Assembly: GCF_042678405.1 (NCBI RefSeq)
Contig: NZ_JBHTLI010000001.1
Location: 1,550,001-1,614,000, forward strand
Direction of reading: 5' to 3'
Origin: Salegentibacter_A chungangensis
Lineage (GTDB): Bacteria > Bacteroidota > Bacteroidia > Flavobacteriales > Flavobacteriaceae
Length of the DNA stretch: 64,000 nt
The translations under genes were made by a program, and so were the position numbers. Positions 18,122 to 26,715 of the stretch are shown here, one piece after another. The notes under the pieces were generated by a model that was given only the letters and a program-made list of their open reading frames with translations, had not been told where the DNA came from and did not search any database. Position 1 is the first letter of the stretch; every line of letters starts with the position of its first letter.

Positions 18122-18730
18122 TTAGCTTAAGCGATCTTTGATAATGGTCTGAACAATATCAACAGCCACGGTATTGTAGCGGTTGGTAGGGATGATGATA
18201 TCGGCAAATTCTTTGGTGGGTTCAATAAACTGCTGATGCATAGGCTTCAGGGTGGTCTGATAGCGCCACAGCACCTCGTCCAGGTCCCGGCCGCGTTCAG
18301 CGATATCCCTTTTCAGTCTTCTTATCAGCCTTTCATCACTATCGGCGTGAACATAGATCTTAATATCGAACATTTCTCTTATCTCGGGATGGGTTAGGAT
18401 AAGGATGCCTTCAACGATAACCACTTTTCTTGGTTCGATCTCTAAAGTCTCGGCTGTACGGTTGTGTTCTTTAAAGGAATATACCGGCTGCTGGATGTTG
18501 TTCCCTGCTTTAAGTTCCTTTAAATGGGAAACCAGCAGGTCAAAATCTATGGATTTAGGATGGTCAAAATTGATCTTTTTCCGGTCTTCAAAACTAAGGT
18601 GACTGGTGTCCTGATAGTAGGAATCCTGTGAGATCACGTCTACTTCTTCATTCTTCAGTTCGTCAATAATCTGGTTCACCACGGTGGTTTTACCGCTTCC
18701 CGTGCCCCCGGCAATTCCAATAATAAGCAT
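18122..18730 (-). CDS. udk: Uridine kinase
   Basis: Pyrimidine salvage kinase that phosphorylates uridine and cytidine. P-loop GGTGSGKTT sits at residues 8-16; further motifs are DSYYQD, FDHPKSIDFD and the base-binding YHADSDERLIRR-like stretch (HADSDERLIRRLKRD). 202 aa is typical. The start codon is only a few bases from a strong hairpin that ends the upstream cytochrome gene, and a -7 promoter box lies inside that hairpin. Confidence 0.95.
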   Translation of the reverse strand: MLIIGIAGGTGSGKTTVVNQIIDELKNEEVDVISQDSYYQDTSHLSFEDRKKINFDHPKSIDFDLLVSHLKELKAGNNIQQPVYSFKEHNRTAETLEIEPRKVVIVEGILILTHPEIREMFDIKIYVHADSDERLIRRLKRDIAERGRDLDEVLWRYQTTLKPMHQQFIEPTKEFADIIIPTNRYNTVAVDIVQTIIKDRLS

Positions 18731-18731
18731 A

Positions 18732-18769
18732 GAAAAAAATTTGGGGCAAATTTAACCATTTGCCCCAAA
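18732..18769 (-). terminator. Rho-independent terminator of the cytochrome c gene
   Basis: An 11-bp perfect stem (TTTGCCCCAAA at 18759-18769 with TTTGGGGCAAA at 18740-18750) and, on the minus strand, a run of seven T residues at 18733-18739. It ends the PQQ dehydrogenase-cytochrome transcript immediately before the udk start codon. Confidence 0.8.
18747..18754 (-). promoter_or_regulatory. Candidate udk promoter -7 element inside the terminator hairpin
   Basis: On the minus strand this reads TAAATTTG, an exact TAnnTTTG box, placed across the loop and 3' arm of the terminator. Transcription would begin about ten bases before the udk ATG. No good -33 element was found. Confidence 0.4.
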
Positions 18770-18776
18770 AAATAAA

Positions 18777-19232
18777 TTATTCTTTCTCTTTTATATTCGC
18801 TACCTCCTGCGGGGTGACCATATCGGTAAGTTCGTTGCCCCAGGAACTCATCACATAGTTCATTACATCGGCAACCTGTTGGTCATCGAGGCCCATAGGT
18901 GTCATCAGGTTATTATACTTCTTGCCATTCACAACAATATCTCCTTCCAGTCCGTACTTTACGGCTCTTATGCTTTCTTTTCTTTTTTCGGTTAACCAGT
19001 CAGATCCTGCAAGGGGAGGATAGGTGCCGGGAATACCTTTCCCGCCGGGTAAATGACAGGCCGCGCAAAGCTTGGAATATATCTTTTTTCCTTCAGCTAT
19101 GCTTTTTTCCTGAGGAGACTGAACCTCTTGTTGGGTTACGGGGGCTGGTTTTTCTTCAGCTTTTCTTTCTTTCTTATCAGATTTACAGCCGATAATGATT
19201 ACCAGCAGTACCAGGCTTAGGAGTTTTTTCAT
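18777..19232 (-). CDS. Lipoprotein c-type cytochrome
   Basis: 151 aa with a lipoprotein signal (lipobox near IIIGC, Cys16), a Lys/Glu/Pro-rich linker (about 20-45) and a class I cytochrome c domain with one haem site, CAACH, and a distal Met in the LMTPMGL segment. It follows the PQQ-dependent sugar dehydrogenase by eight bases and is the likely electron acceptor for it, passing electrons to the respiratory chain. Ends at the terminator at 18732-18769. Confidence 0.9.
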   Translation of the reverse strand: MKKLLSLVLLVIIIGCKSDKKERKAEEKPAPVTQQEVQSPQEKSIAEGKKIYSKLCAACHLPGGKGIPGTYPPLAGSDWLTEKRKESIRAVKYGLEGDIVVNGKKYNNLMTPMGLDDQQVADVMNYVMSSWGNELTDMVTPQEVANIKEKE

Positions 19233-19240
19233 AGTTTTAA

Positions 19241-20425
19241 TTATCGCTTTGGAAGTAGTTTTACGATTCCGGTTCCTTCAACCGCTGCGTATATAAAGCC
19301 ATCCGGGCCTTGTCTGACATCTCTCAGTCTTCCGATACCTGTCAGTAATTTTTCCCTTGCAGTTACCGTCTTCCCATCCAGTGTAAGATGCTCCAGATAG
19401 GTGAATTTTAGTGAACCAACCAGTAGGTCACCTTTCAGTTCAGGATACTTATCTGAAGTAACATAGGCGAATCCGCTCGGGGCTATAGAAGGCAGCCAGT
19501 AATAGATAGGAGACTCGAATTCCGGTCTCGAAGTTTCATCTGTAATAGGAGTTCCGCTGTAATTCTCTCCGTAAGTTACAACGGGCCAGCCATAGTTAGC
19601 TCCTTTTTTAACCACATTTATTTCATCCCCGCCTTTAGGACCGTGTTCGTGTACCCAAACCTCGCCGGTTTCAGGGTTTAATAACATTCCTTGAGGATTA
19701 CGATGCCCGTAGGAGTAGATCGCTTCCACGGCATTCTCTTTTCCAACAAACGGATTGTCCGAGGGGATGCTTCCATCGTCATTCAGGCGATAAACCTTCC
19801 CGTTATCACGCGTGATATCCTGCGGATTTACATCGCGCGCACCTCTGTCTCCGGCACTGAAATATAAATAACCCTGTTTATCGAAAACTATACGGGATCC
19901 GAAATGTTGTCCTTTGGTGGTATTAGGAGTAGCTTTATAAAGCACTTCTTTATCGGTAAGCTGATTATTATTTAGTTTGGCTCTTATAAGACTGGTGTTT
20001 CCGCCTTCGCCTTCACCTTCGGTAGAAGCATAAGTAAAATAGATCCAACCATTATTTTCGTAGTCCGGATGAAGTACTACATCAAGGAATCCGCCCTGCC
20101 CGTGGTTATACACTGACGGTGCCCCGGAAACCTGCTGTTTTTGTCCGTTTATAAAGTGAATCAGCTCTCCGCTTTTTTCGGTAATGAGCATACTTCCGTC
20201 GGGTAAAAATGTAAATCCCCAAGGAATCTGAAGTCCCGAAACAACAACTTCGTGTTTGTATTCGGCTTTGGTAAGTTCAGATTCAGGAATGGTCACCGGA
20301 GTGGTTTGACTAACCTGGGTACTGTCTTTTACAACTGCGGCCTGTTCTTCGGTTTTCTCTTTGCCATTTTCGCCACAGGCTGAAAGAAAAATTGCTACAC
20401 TAACTCCAAGTAAAATACGTTTCAT
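19241..20425 (-). CDS. PQQ-dependent sugar (aldose) dehydrogenase, lipoprotein
   Basis: 394-aa member of the glucose/sorbosone dehydrogenase family, a six-bladed beta-propeller that oxidises aldoses with PQQ. Lipobox LSACG at the N-terminus (Cys17) and a Glu/Lys/Thr-rich linker precede the propeller. Family motifs are IPWGFTFLPDG, GQGGFLDVVLHPDY, GQHFGSRIVFD, YSYGHRNPQGM and EHGPKGGDEINV. It lies directly upstream of the cytochrome gene. No PQQ synthesis genes are in this window, so PQQ may be imported. Confidence 0.92.
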   Translation of the reverse strand: MKRILLGVSVAIFLSACGENGKEKTEEQAAVVKDSTQVSQTTPVTIPESELTKAEYKHEVVVSGLQIPWGFTFLPDGSMLITEKSGELIHFINGQKQQVSGAPSVYNHGQGGFLDVVLHPDYENNGWIYFTYASTEGEGEGGNTSLIRAKLNNNQLTDKEVLYKATPNTTKGQHFGSRIVFDKQGYLYFSAGDRGARDVNPQDITRDNGKVYRLNDDGSIPSDNPFVGKENAVEAIYSYGHRNPQGMLLNPETGEVWVHEHGPKGGDEINVVKKGANYGWPVVTYGENYSGTPITDETSRPEFESPIYYWLPSIAPSGFAYVTSDKYPELKGDLLVGSLKFTYLEHLTLDGKTVTAREKLLTGIGRLRDVRQGPDGFIYAAVEGTGIVKLLPKR

Positions 20426-20512
20426 ACTGGTAATGAATTTAATAGGTTCAGGGCTTTTTCAAGGCCAAATAATTAGAACGAACTAAGATATAAAAAATAT
20501 GTGCTTCTGCTA

Positions 20513-20541
20513 TTGCAGACTGAAGACTTTTGCTATATTTG
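20513..20541 (+). promoter_or_regulatory. Promoter of the tRNA-Pro gene
   Basis: TTG at 20513-20515, an 18-bp spacer and an exact -7 box TATATTTG at 20534-20541. Transcription would start near 20546, some 25 bases before the mature tRNA. Confidence 0.65.
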
Positions 20542-20570
20542 CACCCGCTAACGCGTTAAAGATAACTATT

Positions 20571-20645
20571 CGGGGTGTAGCGTAGCCCGGTTATCGCGCC
20601 TGCTTTGGGAGCAGGAGGCCGCAGGTTCGAATCCTGCCACCCCGA
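20571..20645 (+). tRNA. tRNA-Pro (anticodon TGG)
   Basis: The acceptor stem CGGGGTG (20571-20577) pairs with CACCCCG (20638-20644), with discriminator A at 20645. The anticodon stem CCTGC/GCAGG encloses loop TTTGGGA with anticodon TGG at 20606-20608. The T arm GCAGG-TTCGAAT-CCTGC is canonical. CCA is not encoded. It decodes CCN proline codons. Confidence 0.95.
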
Positions 20646-20653
20646 CAGAATAC

Positions 20654-20684
20654 AAGCCTTACACGAAAGTGTGAGGCTTTTTTT
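20654..20684 (+). terminator. Terminator after tRNA-Pro
   Basis: An 11-bp stem (AAGCCTTACAC at 20654-20664 with GTGTGAGGCTT at 20669-20679, one T-G pair), GAAA tetraloop, then a run of T residues to 20684. Confidence 0.9.
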
Positions 20685-21072
20685 GTGGTGCCAATATCCA
20701 AGATTGGCGCTCATACCTTCCCGGAAGCTCGAAATACTACCAGGAATGCTTTAAATTACCTTTTTAAATGTATTTTATGACTGCTTTCAGGTTTCTATCT
20801 TAGCATCGTCAACCAAATGATTTCTTGTAATTGGTTTGGATTTATAAGGAAGTGGGGGTGGGGCCTAACTTCTGGAATGTTATGTTGGGGCATAAAACAT
20901 TAATATAGGTCCGGTTTCGAGTATGCAGGAAATGTTTGACATAAATGCCTTCAGGATTTTCCTGGGGGCTTTTTTTATTTCCTGTTTTTCCGCGCCAAGA
21001 ATTGAAAACGGCATTACATGTTCTTCGGGCTTTTTATAATTCCTATATTTACCACCCTAAATTCCGGATTTG
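20685..21072 (+). other. Gene-free gap with candidate structured RNA and terminator
   Basis: No reading frame of interest lies here. It holds three local stems: GGAAGT/ACTTCT (20848-20853 with 20868-20873); AATGTT-ATG with CAT-AA-AACATT around a TTGGGG loop (20876-20901); and a 9-bp terminator-like stem at 20947-20969 followed by eight T residues. It could be an independent small RNA, or a leader/attenuator for the LuxR-type gene at 21073. No convincing promoter was found upstream. A near -7 box (TATATTTA, 21044-21051) lies between the terminator and that gene. Confidence 0.4.
20947..20977 (+). terminator. Orphan rho-independent terminator
   Basis: GCCTTCAGG (20947-20955) pairs with CCTGGGGGC (20961-20969), including two T-G pairs, loop ATTTT, followed by an eight-T run at 20970-20977. 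No coding gene precedes it on this strand. Confidence 0.7.
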
Positions 21073-21876
21073 ATGCAAAAGGATCTCAAAAAAATATCAG
21101 ATTACTGGCAGGAGATGTATTCCCGTCAGGTAAAAGAGTATCGGCCTTTTGAAATCTCTGAAGATTTTAAAAAATTCGCATCCATTTTCGCTCTGGGTAA
21201 CTCCTATTTCTATATCGTGAATCTTCACAATTTTGAACTGGAATATATTTCAGAATCGGTGAAGAGGTTTGTGAATAAGGATATAACGGATATTGATATC
21301 AAAGACCTGCTGAAATCTGTAATCCCGGAAGAACTTGAGATCATCAATTACAAAAGCAGGGTTATCAGTGATTTCTACACCAATTTTCTTGATAAGGAAG
21401 AGGTGCTTAGCTATAAAAATATGTTCTCTTATCGTATGAAAGATCCGGGCGGACAGATAAGAACGATGTTATATCAGGCCTTTCCTTTAAGCGTTTTAGA
21501 AAATGGTACACCGGAACATGTTTTTTGTATTCAGACAGATGTTTCCCACCTTAAAGTGACGAGCACCAATACCGTTTCCTTTATTCATATGAATGGTGGG
21601 GAGTCCTACCTTAATGTTGATATTTCCAGTGGTGAATTTGATCCTAAAACCAATGAAGAGGATGGTAATGATTTTTCAGAGCTTCTTACAACGCGGGAAA
21701 AAGAAATAGTAATGAGATTATCGAGAGGCTTAAACGCGGAACAGATCGCGGAAGAATTAAACCTTTCTCCGCATACCATTAAAACCCACAGAAGGAATAT
21801 CCTGGAAAAAAGCGGTTGCACAAATACTACTGAAGTAGTAGCGAAGTGCCTTATTAATGGGATAATTTCTCCCTGA
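21073..21876 (+). CDS. PAS-domain LuxR-type transcriptional regulator
   Basis: 267-aa DNA-binding regulator. The N-terminal two thirds (about residues 25-165) look like a PAS sensor (GNSYFYIVNLHNFELEYIS, a later FCIQTDVSHLK strand). The C-terminal LuxR helix-turn-helix is clear: LTTREKEIVMRLSRG, then AEELNLSPHTIKTHRRNI, about residues 202-262. No receiver domain, so it probably senses a ligand or redox state directly. Start is ATG 21073; an in-frame TTG lies one codon earlier. Targets unknown; the divergence in function from the metal-efflux genes downstream gives no clear link. Confidence 0.88.
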   Translation: MQKDLKKISDYWQEMYSRQVKEYRPFEISEDFKKFASIFALGNSYFYIVNLHNFELEYISESVKRFVNKDITDIDIKDLLKSVIPEELEIINYKSRVISDFYTNFLDKEEVLSYKNMFSYRMKDPGGQIRTMLYQAFPLSVLENGTPEHVFCIQTDVSHLKVTSTNTVSFIHMNGGESYLNVDISSGEFDPKTNEEDGNDFSELLTTREKEIVMRLSRGLNAEQIAEELNLSPHTIKTHRRNILEKSGCTNTTEVVAKCLINGIISP

Positions 21877-21968
21877 GTTATAACCAGAATGGAAATAATT
21901 GTATAAGAAAAAAGACTTTTTTGAGGTAATTCCTCAACAATTGCAATGGAGTTGCAAGAACTCTAAAC

Positions 21969-21976
21969 TATATTTG
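21969..21976 (+). promoter_or_regulatory. -7 promoter element of the metal-efflux operon (TATATTTG)
   Basis: Exact TAnnTTTG match ending four bases before the GTG start codon at 21981, so the predicted transcript begins at or next to the start codon. A TTG at 21941-21943 is rather far (25 bp) to be the -33 element. Confidence 0.55.
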
Positions 21977-21980
21977 CATA

Positions 21981-22289
21981 GTGAAATTTTTGGCAGCCAT
22001 ATTATCCATTTATTTTCTTGGGCTAACTTTTATGCCTTGTGAAGACTCAATAAATATTGAAACTGATACTGCCGAATTTCATAAAGTAGATACTTCTGGC
22101 CATAATACTTCCCACACAGATGATTGTAGTCCCTTTTGCCAGTGTCACTGTTGTCATGTGCATTATACCAATTTGGAGAATACCCAGCAGGAATTAATAG
22201 GTCTGGAAATATCCAAAGCACTTCCCGAAAAAAGCGATGAGCTTGGGGAAGGTATTCCAAGATCTTTCTTTCAGCCTCCCCGGGTTTAA
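21981..22289 (+). CDS. Small Cys/His-rich exported protein (DUF6660-like)
   Basis: 102 aa. A hydrophobic N-terminus (about 18 residues) directs export. The middle contains a dense metal-ligand cluster, CSPFCQCHCCHVH at about residues 49-61, plus several other His residues, so it probably binds copper or another soft metal in the periplasm. It sits 81 bp before the CusA-type pump, as related small proteins do in other Bacteroidota. GTG at 21981 is the only start that keeps the signal sequence. The exact role (metal sensor, chaperone or scavenger) is inference. Confidence 0.75.
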   Translation: MKFLAAILSIYFLGLTFMPCEDSINIETDTAEFHKVDTSGHNTSHTDDCSPFCQCHCCHVHYTNLENTQQELIGLEISKALPEKSDELGEGIPRSFFQPPRV

Positions 22290-22370
22290 TTCAGTTTATA
22301 ACACAAGTATGTCCTGGCGCCACTAATCGTTGGGATTAAATTCTATTTACACTGAATTAAACATTTCTTT

Positions 22371-25300
22371 ATGATTAATAAAATCATTGATTTTTCAATC
22401 AATAATAAATTTATCGTTGGCCTGCTCACGGTGGTCCTCATAGGAGTCGGGATCTGGAGTATGACAGAAGTGCCGGTGGATGCGCAACCCGATATCACCA
22501 ATAACCAGGTGCAGGTGATCACCCAGGCACCTAACCTTGGGACCGAAGATATTGAACAGTTTGTTACATATCCCGTTGAGATCTCTATGGGGAATCTTCC
22601 AGGAGTAAAAGAGATACGTTCCATTTCGCGCTTTGGTCTTTCTGTTGTGACCATTGTGTTTGAAGATGATATGGGGACATATCTTCCCCGCCAACTGGTA
22701 GCCGAAAAGCTCAACGAGGTAAAAGAGGAAATCCCTGAAGGTTTCGGACAGCCCTCTATGGGGCCAATCTCTACAGGGCTCGGCGAAATCTACCAATACA
22801 CTCTGGAAGTTGAGGAAGCCTATAAAGATGAATATACACCTACTCAATTAAGGACCATTCAGGACTGGATAGTGCGCAGGCAAATGGCAATGGTGCCGGG
22901 AGTGGTTGAAGTGAACGGAGTTGGAGGCAAGATCAAACAATATGAAGTAGCAGTAGACCCCAATGAGTTAAGGGCTATAGGCTTAAGCATTTCCGATGTA
23001 TTTTCAGCCCTGGAGATGAACAACCAGAATACCGGAGGCGCGTATATCCAGAAGAACCATCAGGCAAATTTTATTCGGGGCGAAGGCCTGGCGCGAAGCG
23101 TGGAAGACCTGGAAAAAATTGTGGTCAGCAATTCTAATGGAATCCCTATCACCATTGGAGATGTTGCTGAAGTAAGGATAGGGAACGCGGTAAGATATGG
23201 TGCCCTTACCAAAAATGGCGAAGGTGAAACCGTAGGCGGAATGGTGATGATGCTGAAAGGAGCAAATTCCAATAACGTTATAGAAAAAGTTAAGGATCGC
23301 ATTGATCAGATCCAGAAATCACTGCCCGAAGGAGTAAGCATAAGGCCATTTTTAGACAGGAGTGAACTTATTGCGAATACAACTTCTACCGTAAAAGGAA
23401 ATCTGCTGGAAGGCGGACTAATCGTGATTTTTGTACTGGTGATGTTGCTTGGGAACTGGCGCGGCGGCCTTATCGTGGCATCTACCATTCCTTTATCCCT
23501 GCTGTTTGCCTTTATTATGATGAACATTTTTGATGTCTGGGCAAACCTGATGAGCCTTGGTGCCATCGACTTCGGGATAATCGTAGACGGGGCAGTGATC
23601 ATCGTAGAAAGTACGGTCTTTATCCTGCACCGGAAAATGTCTGGCAGGCGAAAACTGGATCAGCGCGAAAAGGACCAGATTGCGGCTTCCTCTTCAAAGA
23701 AGATGATGAATTCAGCGTTTTTTGGTCAGCTGATCATCCTGATCGTTTTTCTTCCGCTATTAGCCCTGGAAGGGGTTGAAGGGAAGATGTTCAAGCCAAT
23801 GGCACTGACATTTATTTTTGCGATGCTGGGGGCGATGATCCTTTGTCTCACCTATGTTCCGATGATATCATCTTTGTTTTTGAAGGAAAGCCAAAAGATC
23901 AAGACTTCCTGGGGAGATAAGTTCATTGGATGGCTTCAGAGAAAGTATGATCCTCTTCTGAAAAGATCCCTGAGCAAAGGCAAGATGATTTTAGGGCTGG
24001 CAATTGGCCTTTTTACCGTAGCGGTTTTTCTTTTTACCAGGATGGGAGGTGAATTCATACCCCAGCTTGATGAGGGCGATATTGCTTTCCACGTGATCCT
24101 GGAGCCCGGAAGTTCGCTTGATGAAGGTATTCAGACTTCTACAAGAATCGAAAAAATGTTGCTTGCGGAATTCCCGGAAATCGAACAGGTGGTGACAAGA
24201 TTCGGTGTTTCTGATGTCCCGACAGATCCTATGCCTATGGATATTGGAGACAGTTTCATTATTTTAAAAGATAGATCGGAATGGACTTCAGCAGAAACCA
24301 AGGATGAATTAATTGCCAGGATTAAAGAGACCATTAGCATAATTCCCGGGGTGAGCTATGAGTTTACCCAGCCTGTGGAGATGCGTTTCAATGAGTTGCT
24401 AACAGGAGTACGGGAAGATATTGCAGTGAAACTATATGGCGAAGACCTGGAACTGCTTGCTGCAAAAGCGCAGGAAATGGGAGGTCTTATCCGGAATATT
24501 GAAGGGGTGGCCGATATGAAAGTGGAGGCCACAGCCGGACTACCACAGATTACCGTAGATTATAACCGGAATAAGATCGCGCAATACGGATTACAGATCG
24601 AAGAACTTAACTCTCAGATACAATCGGCCTTTGCAGGTGGTAAAGCCGGGGTGATCTTTGAAGGGGAGAAAAGATTTGATCTTGTAGTTCGCCTCCAGCC
24701 CGAAGATCGTACCGGGATAGAAAATGTTCAGAATCTTTATATAAGTATACCTTCGGGGGACCAGGTGCCGCTAAAGGAGGTAGCCAACATCAGCTATCAG
24801 TCGGGGCCTATGCAAATTAGCCGGGATAATACCAATAGGCGTACTTATGTAGGGGTGAATATCAGAAACCGGGATGTAAAATCGGTGGTTGAGGATATTC
24901 AGCAAAAACTGGATGCAGAACTTAGCCTGCCACCGGGCTATTACATACGGTATGGCGGAGCATTTGAAAATTTTGAAAGGGCAAGAAAACGGCTGCAGAT
25001 TGTAGTTCCTATAGCCCTGCTGCTCATTTTTATCCTTATCTATTTTGCCTTAAAATCCTTCAAGCAAACCACGATGATCTATATGGCCATTCCTCTAGCC
25101 GCCATCGGCGGAGTTTACTCCCTTTGGTTACGCGGAATGCCTTTCAGTATTTCTGCCGGAGTAGGGTTCATAGTCCTGTTTGGTGTAGCAGTGCTTAACG
25201 GGCTGGTCCTTATCAGTAGTTTTAATGAACTGAAAGCAGAAGGAGTGAGCGACATAGATAAAAGGATAGGCCTGGGGACCAAAAGAAGGATAAGGCCAAT

Positions 25301-26711
25301 TCTGTTAACCGCCCTTACCGATGTGCTGGGATTCCTGCCTATGGCGATCTCCAATTCGGCCGGAGCCGAAGTGCAACGTCCATTGGCTACGGTTGTAATC
25401 GGCGGGCTTATTACTTCAACTTTATTAACCCTGTTCATCCTGCCAATTCTATACCGATGGGCAGAGAATAAAAGATCAAAGTTCAAAATGAATAAACAGG
25501 TACTTGCCAGTCTTGTCTTCCTGATAGGCTTAGGTTCTTTAAACAGTCTTAAGGCCCAGGAAGTCAGCAAGCCGGCTCAAACAATAAGCAAGGACCGGGC
25601 TGTTGCCCTGGCTCTTGAGAATTATCCTTTATTAAAGAAAGAGAAGCTTAAGCTTGAGAGGGAAAGAGCCAGGAGACAGGAAGTCTGGGACTTTGGGAAA
25701 ACCGGGGTTTTTACCAGTGGAGAAGAAATTGGGGATACAGGCGGAATCTATACCAGGATCGGTTTCCAGCAACAGGAAATAGATCTGCTCGGGATTCCGT
25801 CAAAAAGCAACCTACATAGGAAGCAAGTTGCACTGGCTTCGGTGTCTTATGAGATGTCTGAACTGGAAGTTAGCAGAGAGGTAAAGAAGGCCTGGGGGAA
25901 AGCCTATGCGGCTAAAAGAAAGTTGCTGCTTTACCGCCAACTGGACTCTCTATATAAGCGTCTTGACAAAGCAGTTTCCCTGAGGTTTGAAACCGAAGCG
26001 ATCTCCAGACTCCAAATGTTGGCCGCTAAAAACCGGATCCGGGAAATTTCGATAGAAAAAGGCCAGGTTGTCAATGACTATAAGATAGCCCTTCAGCAAC
26101 TCAATTTATGGTTGGGAGAAGAGGAATTTGATGTTCCTGAGCAAACGGAGACTCCATTGATCTCTGAAGCCGAATTTTCTTTAGCTCCTGTACAGGAGCA
26201 TCCTGTATTAGAGATTTCCAAAAAGAAGCTTGATGTAGCCGAAGCCAGGTTAAAAGCTGAAAAAGCAGACTTTTTACCAAAATTCAATCTTCAGTATGGC
26301 GTACAGGAGGTAAACGGTGCCGACGGGTTTTATAATTACCAGGCAGGGATCTCGATCCCCATACTTTCAGGAAAGGAATATGCCGATGCGAAAGTGGCCA
26401 GGATCGAGGGGCAAATGGCTGAAGAAGAATTGCGCTTCCGGGAACAACAGTTTTCTTCGGTATACCAAAGCACTCTCCAACAATATAAAAAATGGAAATC
26501 TTCCTGGGAGTTTTACCGGGATGAGGTGCTTCCACTATTAAAGGAACACCGGCGCGGTACTTTGCTCGCATTTAATGAAGGAGCCATAGATTACGCAGAA
26601 ATGATCCAAAACCTGGATCATTCGGTTCAATCAGAAATCAAAGCCATAGAGGCCTACAAGAATTATCAGTTTGCCCTGGCAGAAATTGAATTTTACTTAA
26701 ACAGAGAATAA
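22371..26711 (+). CDS. cusA: Heavy-metal RND efflux pump fused to TolC-type outer-membrane factor (CusA-CusC)
   Basis: 1446-aa fusion. Residues 1 to about 1035 are an HME-type RND proton/metal antiporter with twelve helices and two large periplasmic loops: start MINKIIDFSINNK, TM4 proton-relay segment GAIDFGIIVDGAVIIVES, and FIPQLDEGD. Residues 1040-1063 (from MNKQVLASL to LKAQEV) look like a full signal peptide, and the remainder to 1446 is a TolC/CusC-family channel (ALALENYPLLKKEKL, FNLQYGV). No separate cusC exists in the locus. The frame is continuous, and such fusions are common in Bacteroidota. Likely substrates are Cu/Ag or Co/Zn/Cd; not resolvable from sequence. The adaptor gene follows after four bases. 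Confidence 0.93.
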   Translation: MINKIIDFSINNKFIVGLLTVVLIGVGIWSMTEVPVDAQPDITNNQVQVITQAPNLGTEDIEQFVTYPVEISMGNLPGVKEIRSISRFGLSVVTIVFEDDMGTYLPRQLVAEKLNEVKEEIPEGFGQPSMGPISTGLGEIYQYTLEVEEAYKDEYTPTQLRTIQDWIVRRQMAMVPGVVEVNGVGGKIKQYEVAVDPNELRAIGLSISDVFSALEMNNQNTGGAYIQKNHQANFIRGEGLARSVEDLEKIVVSNSNGIPITIGDVAEVRIGNAVRYGALTKNGEGETVGGMVMMLKGANSNNVIEKVKDRIDQIQKSLPEGVSIRPFLDRSELIANTTSTVKGNLLEGGLIVIFVLVMLLGNWRGGLIVASTIPLSLLFAFIMMNIFDVWANLMSLGAIDFGIIVDGAVIIVESTVFILHRKMSGRRKLDQREKDQIAASSSKKMMNSAFFGQLIILIVFLPLLALEGVEGKMFKPMALTFIFAMLGAMILCLTYVPMISSLFLKESQKIKTSWGDKFIGWLQRKYDPLLKRSLSKGKMILGLAIGLFTVAVFLFTRMGGEFIPQLDEGDIAFHVILEPGSSLDEGIQTSTRIEKMLLAEFPEIEQVVTRFGVSDVPTDPMPMDIGDSFIILKDRSEWTSAETKDELIARIKETISIIPGVSYEFTQPVEMRFNELLTGVREDIAVKLYGEDLELLAAKAQEMGGLIRNIEGVADMKVEATAGLPQITVDYNRNKIAQYGLQIEELNSQIQSAFAGGKAGVIFEGEKRFDLVVRLQPEDRTGIENVQNLYISIPSGDQVPLKEVANISYQSGPMQISRDNTNRRTYVGVNIRNRDVKSVVEDIQQKLDAELSLPPGYYIRYGGAFENFERARKRLQIVVPIALLLIFILIYFALKSFKQTTMIYMAIPLAAIGGVYSLWLRGMPFSISAGVGFIVLFGVAVLNGLVLISSFNELKAEGVSDIDKRIGLGTKRRIRPILLTALTDVLGFLPMAISNSAGAEVQRPLATVVIGGLITSTLLTLFILPILYRWAENKRSKFKMNKQVLASLVFLIGLGSLNSLKAQEVSKPAQTISKDRAVALALENYPLLKKEKLKLERERARRQEVWDFGKTGVFTSGEEIGDTGGIYTRIGFQQQEIDLLGIPSKSNLHRKQVALASVSYEMSELEVSREVKKAWGKAYAAKRKLLLYRQLDSLYKRLDKAVSLRFETEAISRLQMLAAKNRIREISIEKGQVVNDYKIALQQLNLWLGEEEFDVPEQTETPLISEAEFSLAPVQEHPVLEISKKKLDVAEARLKAEKADFLPKFNLQYGVQEVNGADGFYNYQAGISIPILSGKEYADAKVARIEGQMAEEELRFREQQFSSVYQSTLQQYKKWKSSWEFYRDEVLPLLKEHRRGTLLAFNEGAIDYAEMIQNLDHSVQSEIKAIEAYKNYQFALAEIEFYLNRE

Positions 26712-26715
26712 GATT

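Noticed and set aside
25488..26711. Frameshift or assembly error joining cusA and cusC
   Set aside because: The frame is continuous with no disturbed codons, and pump-channel fusions of about 1440 aa are common in Bacteroidota.
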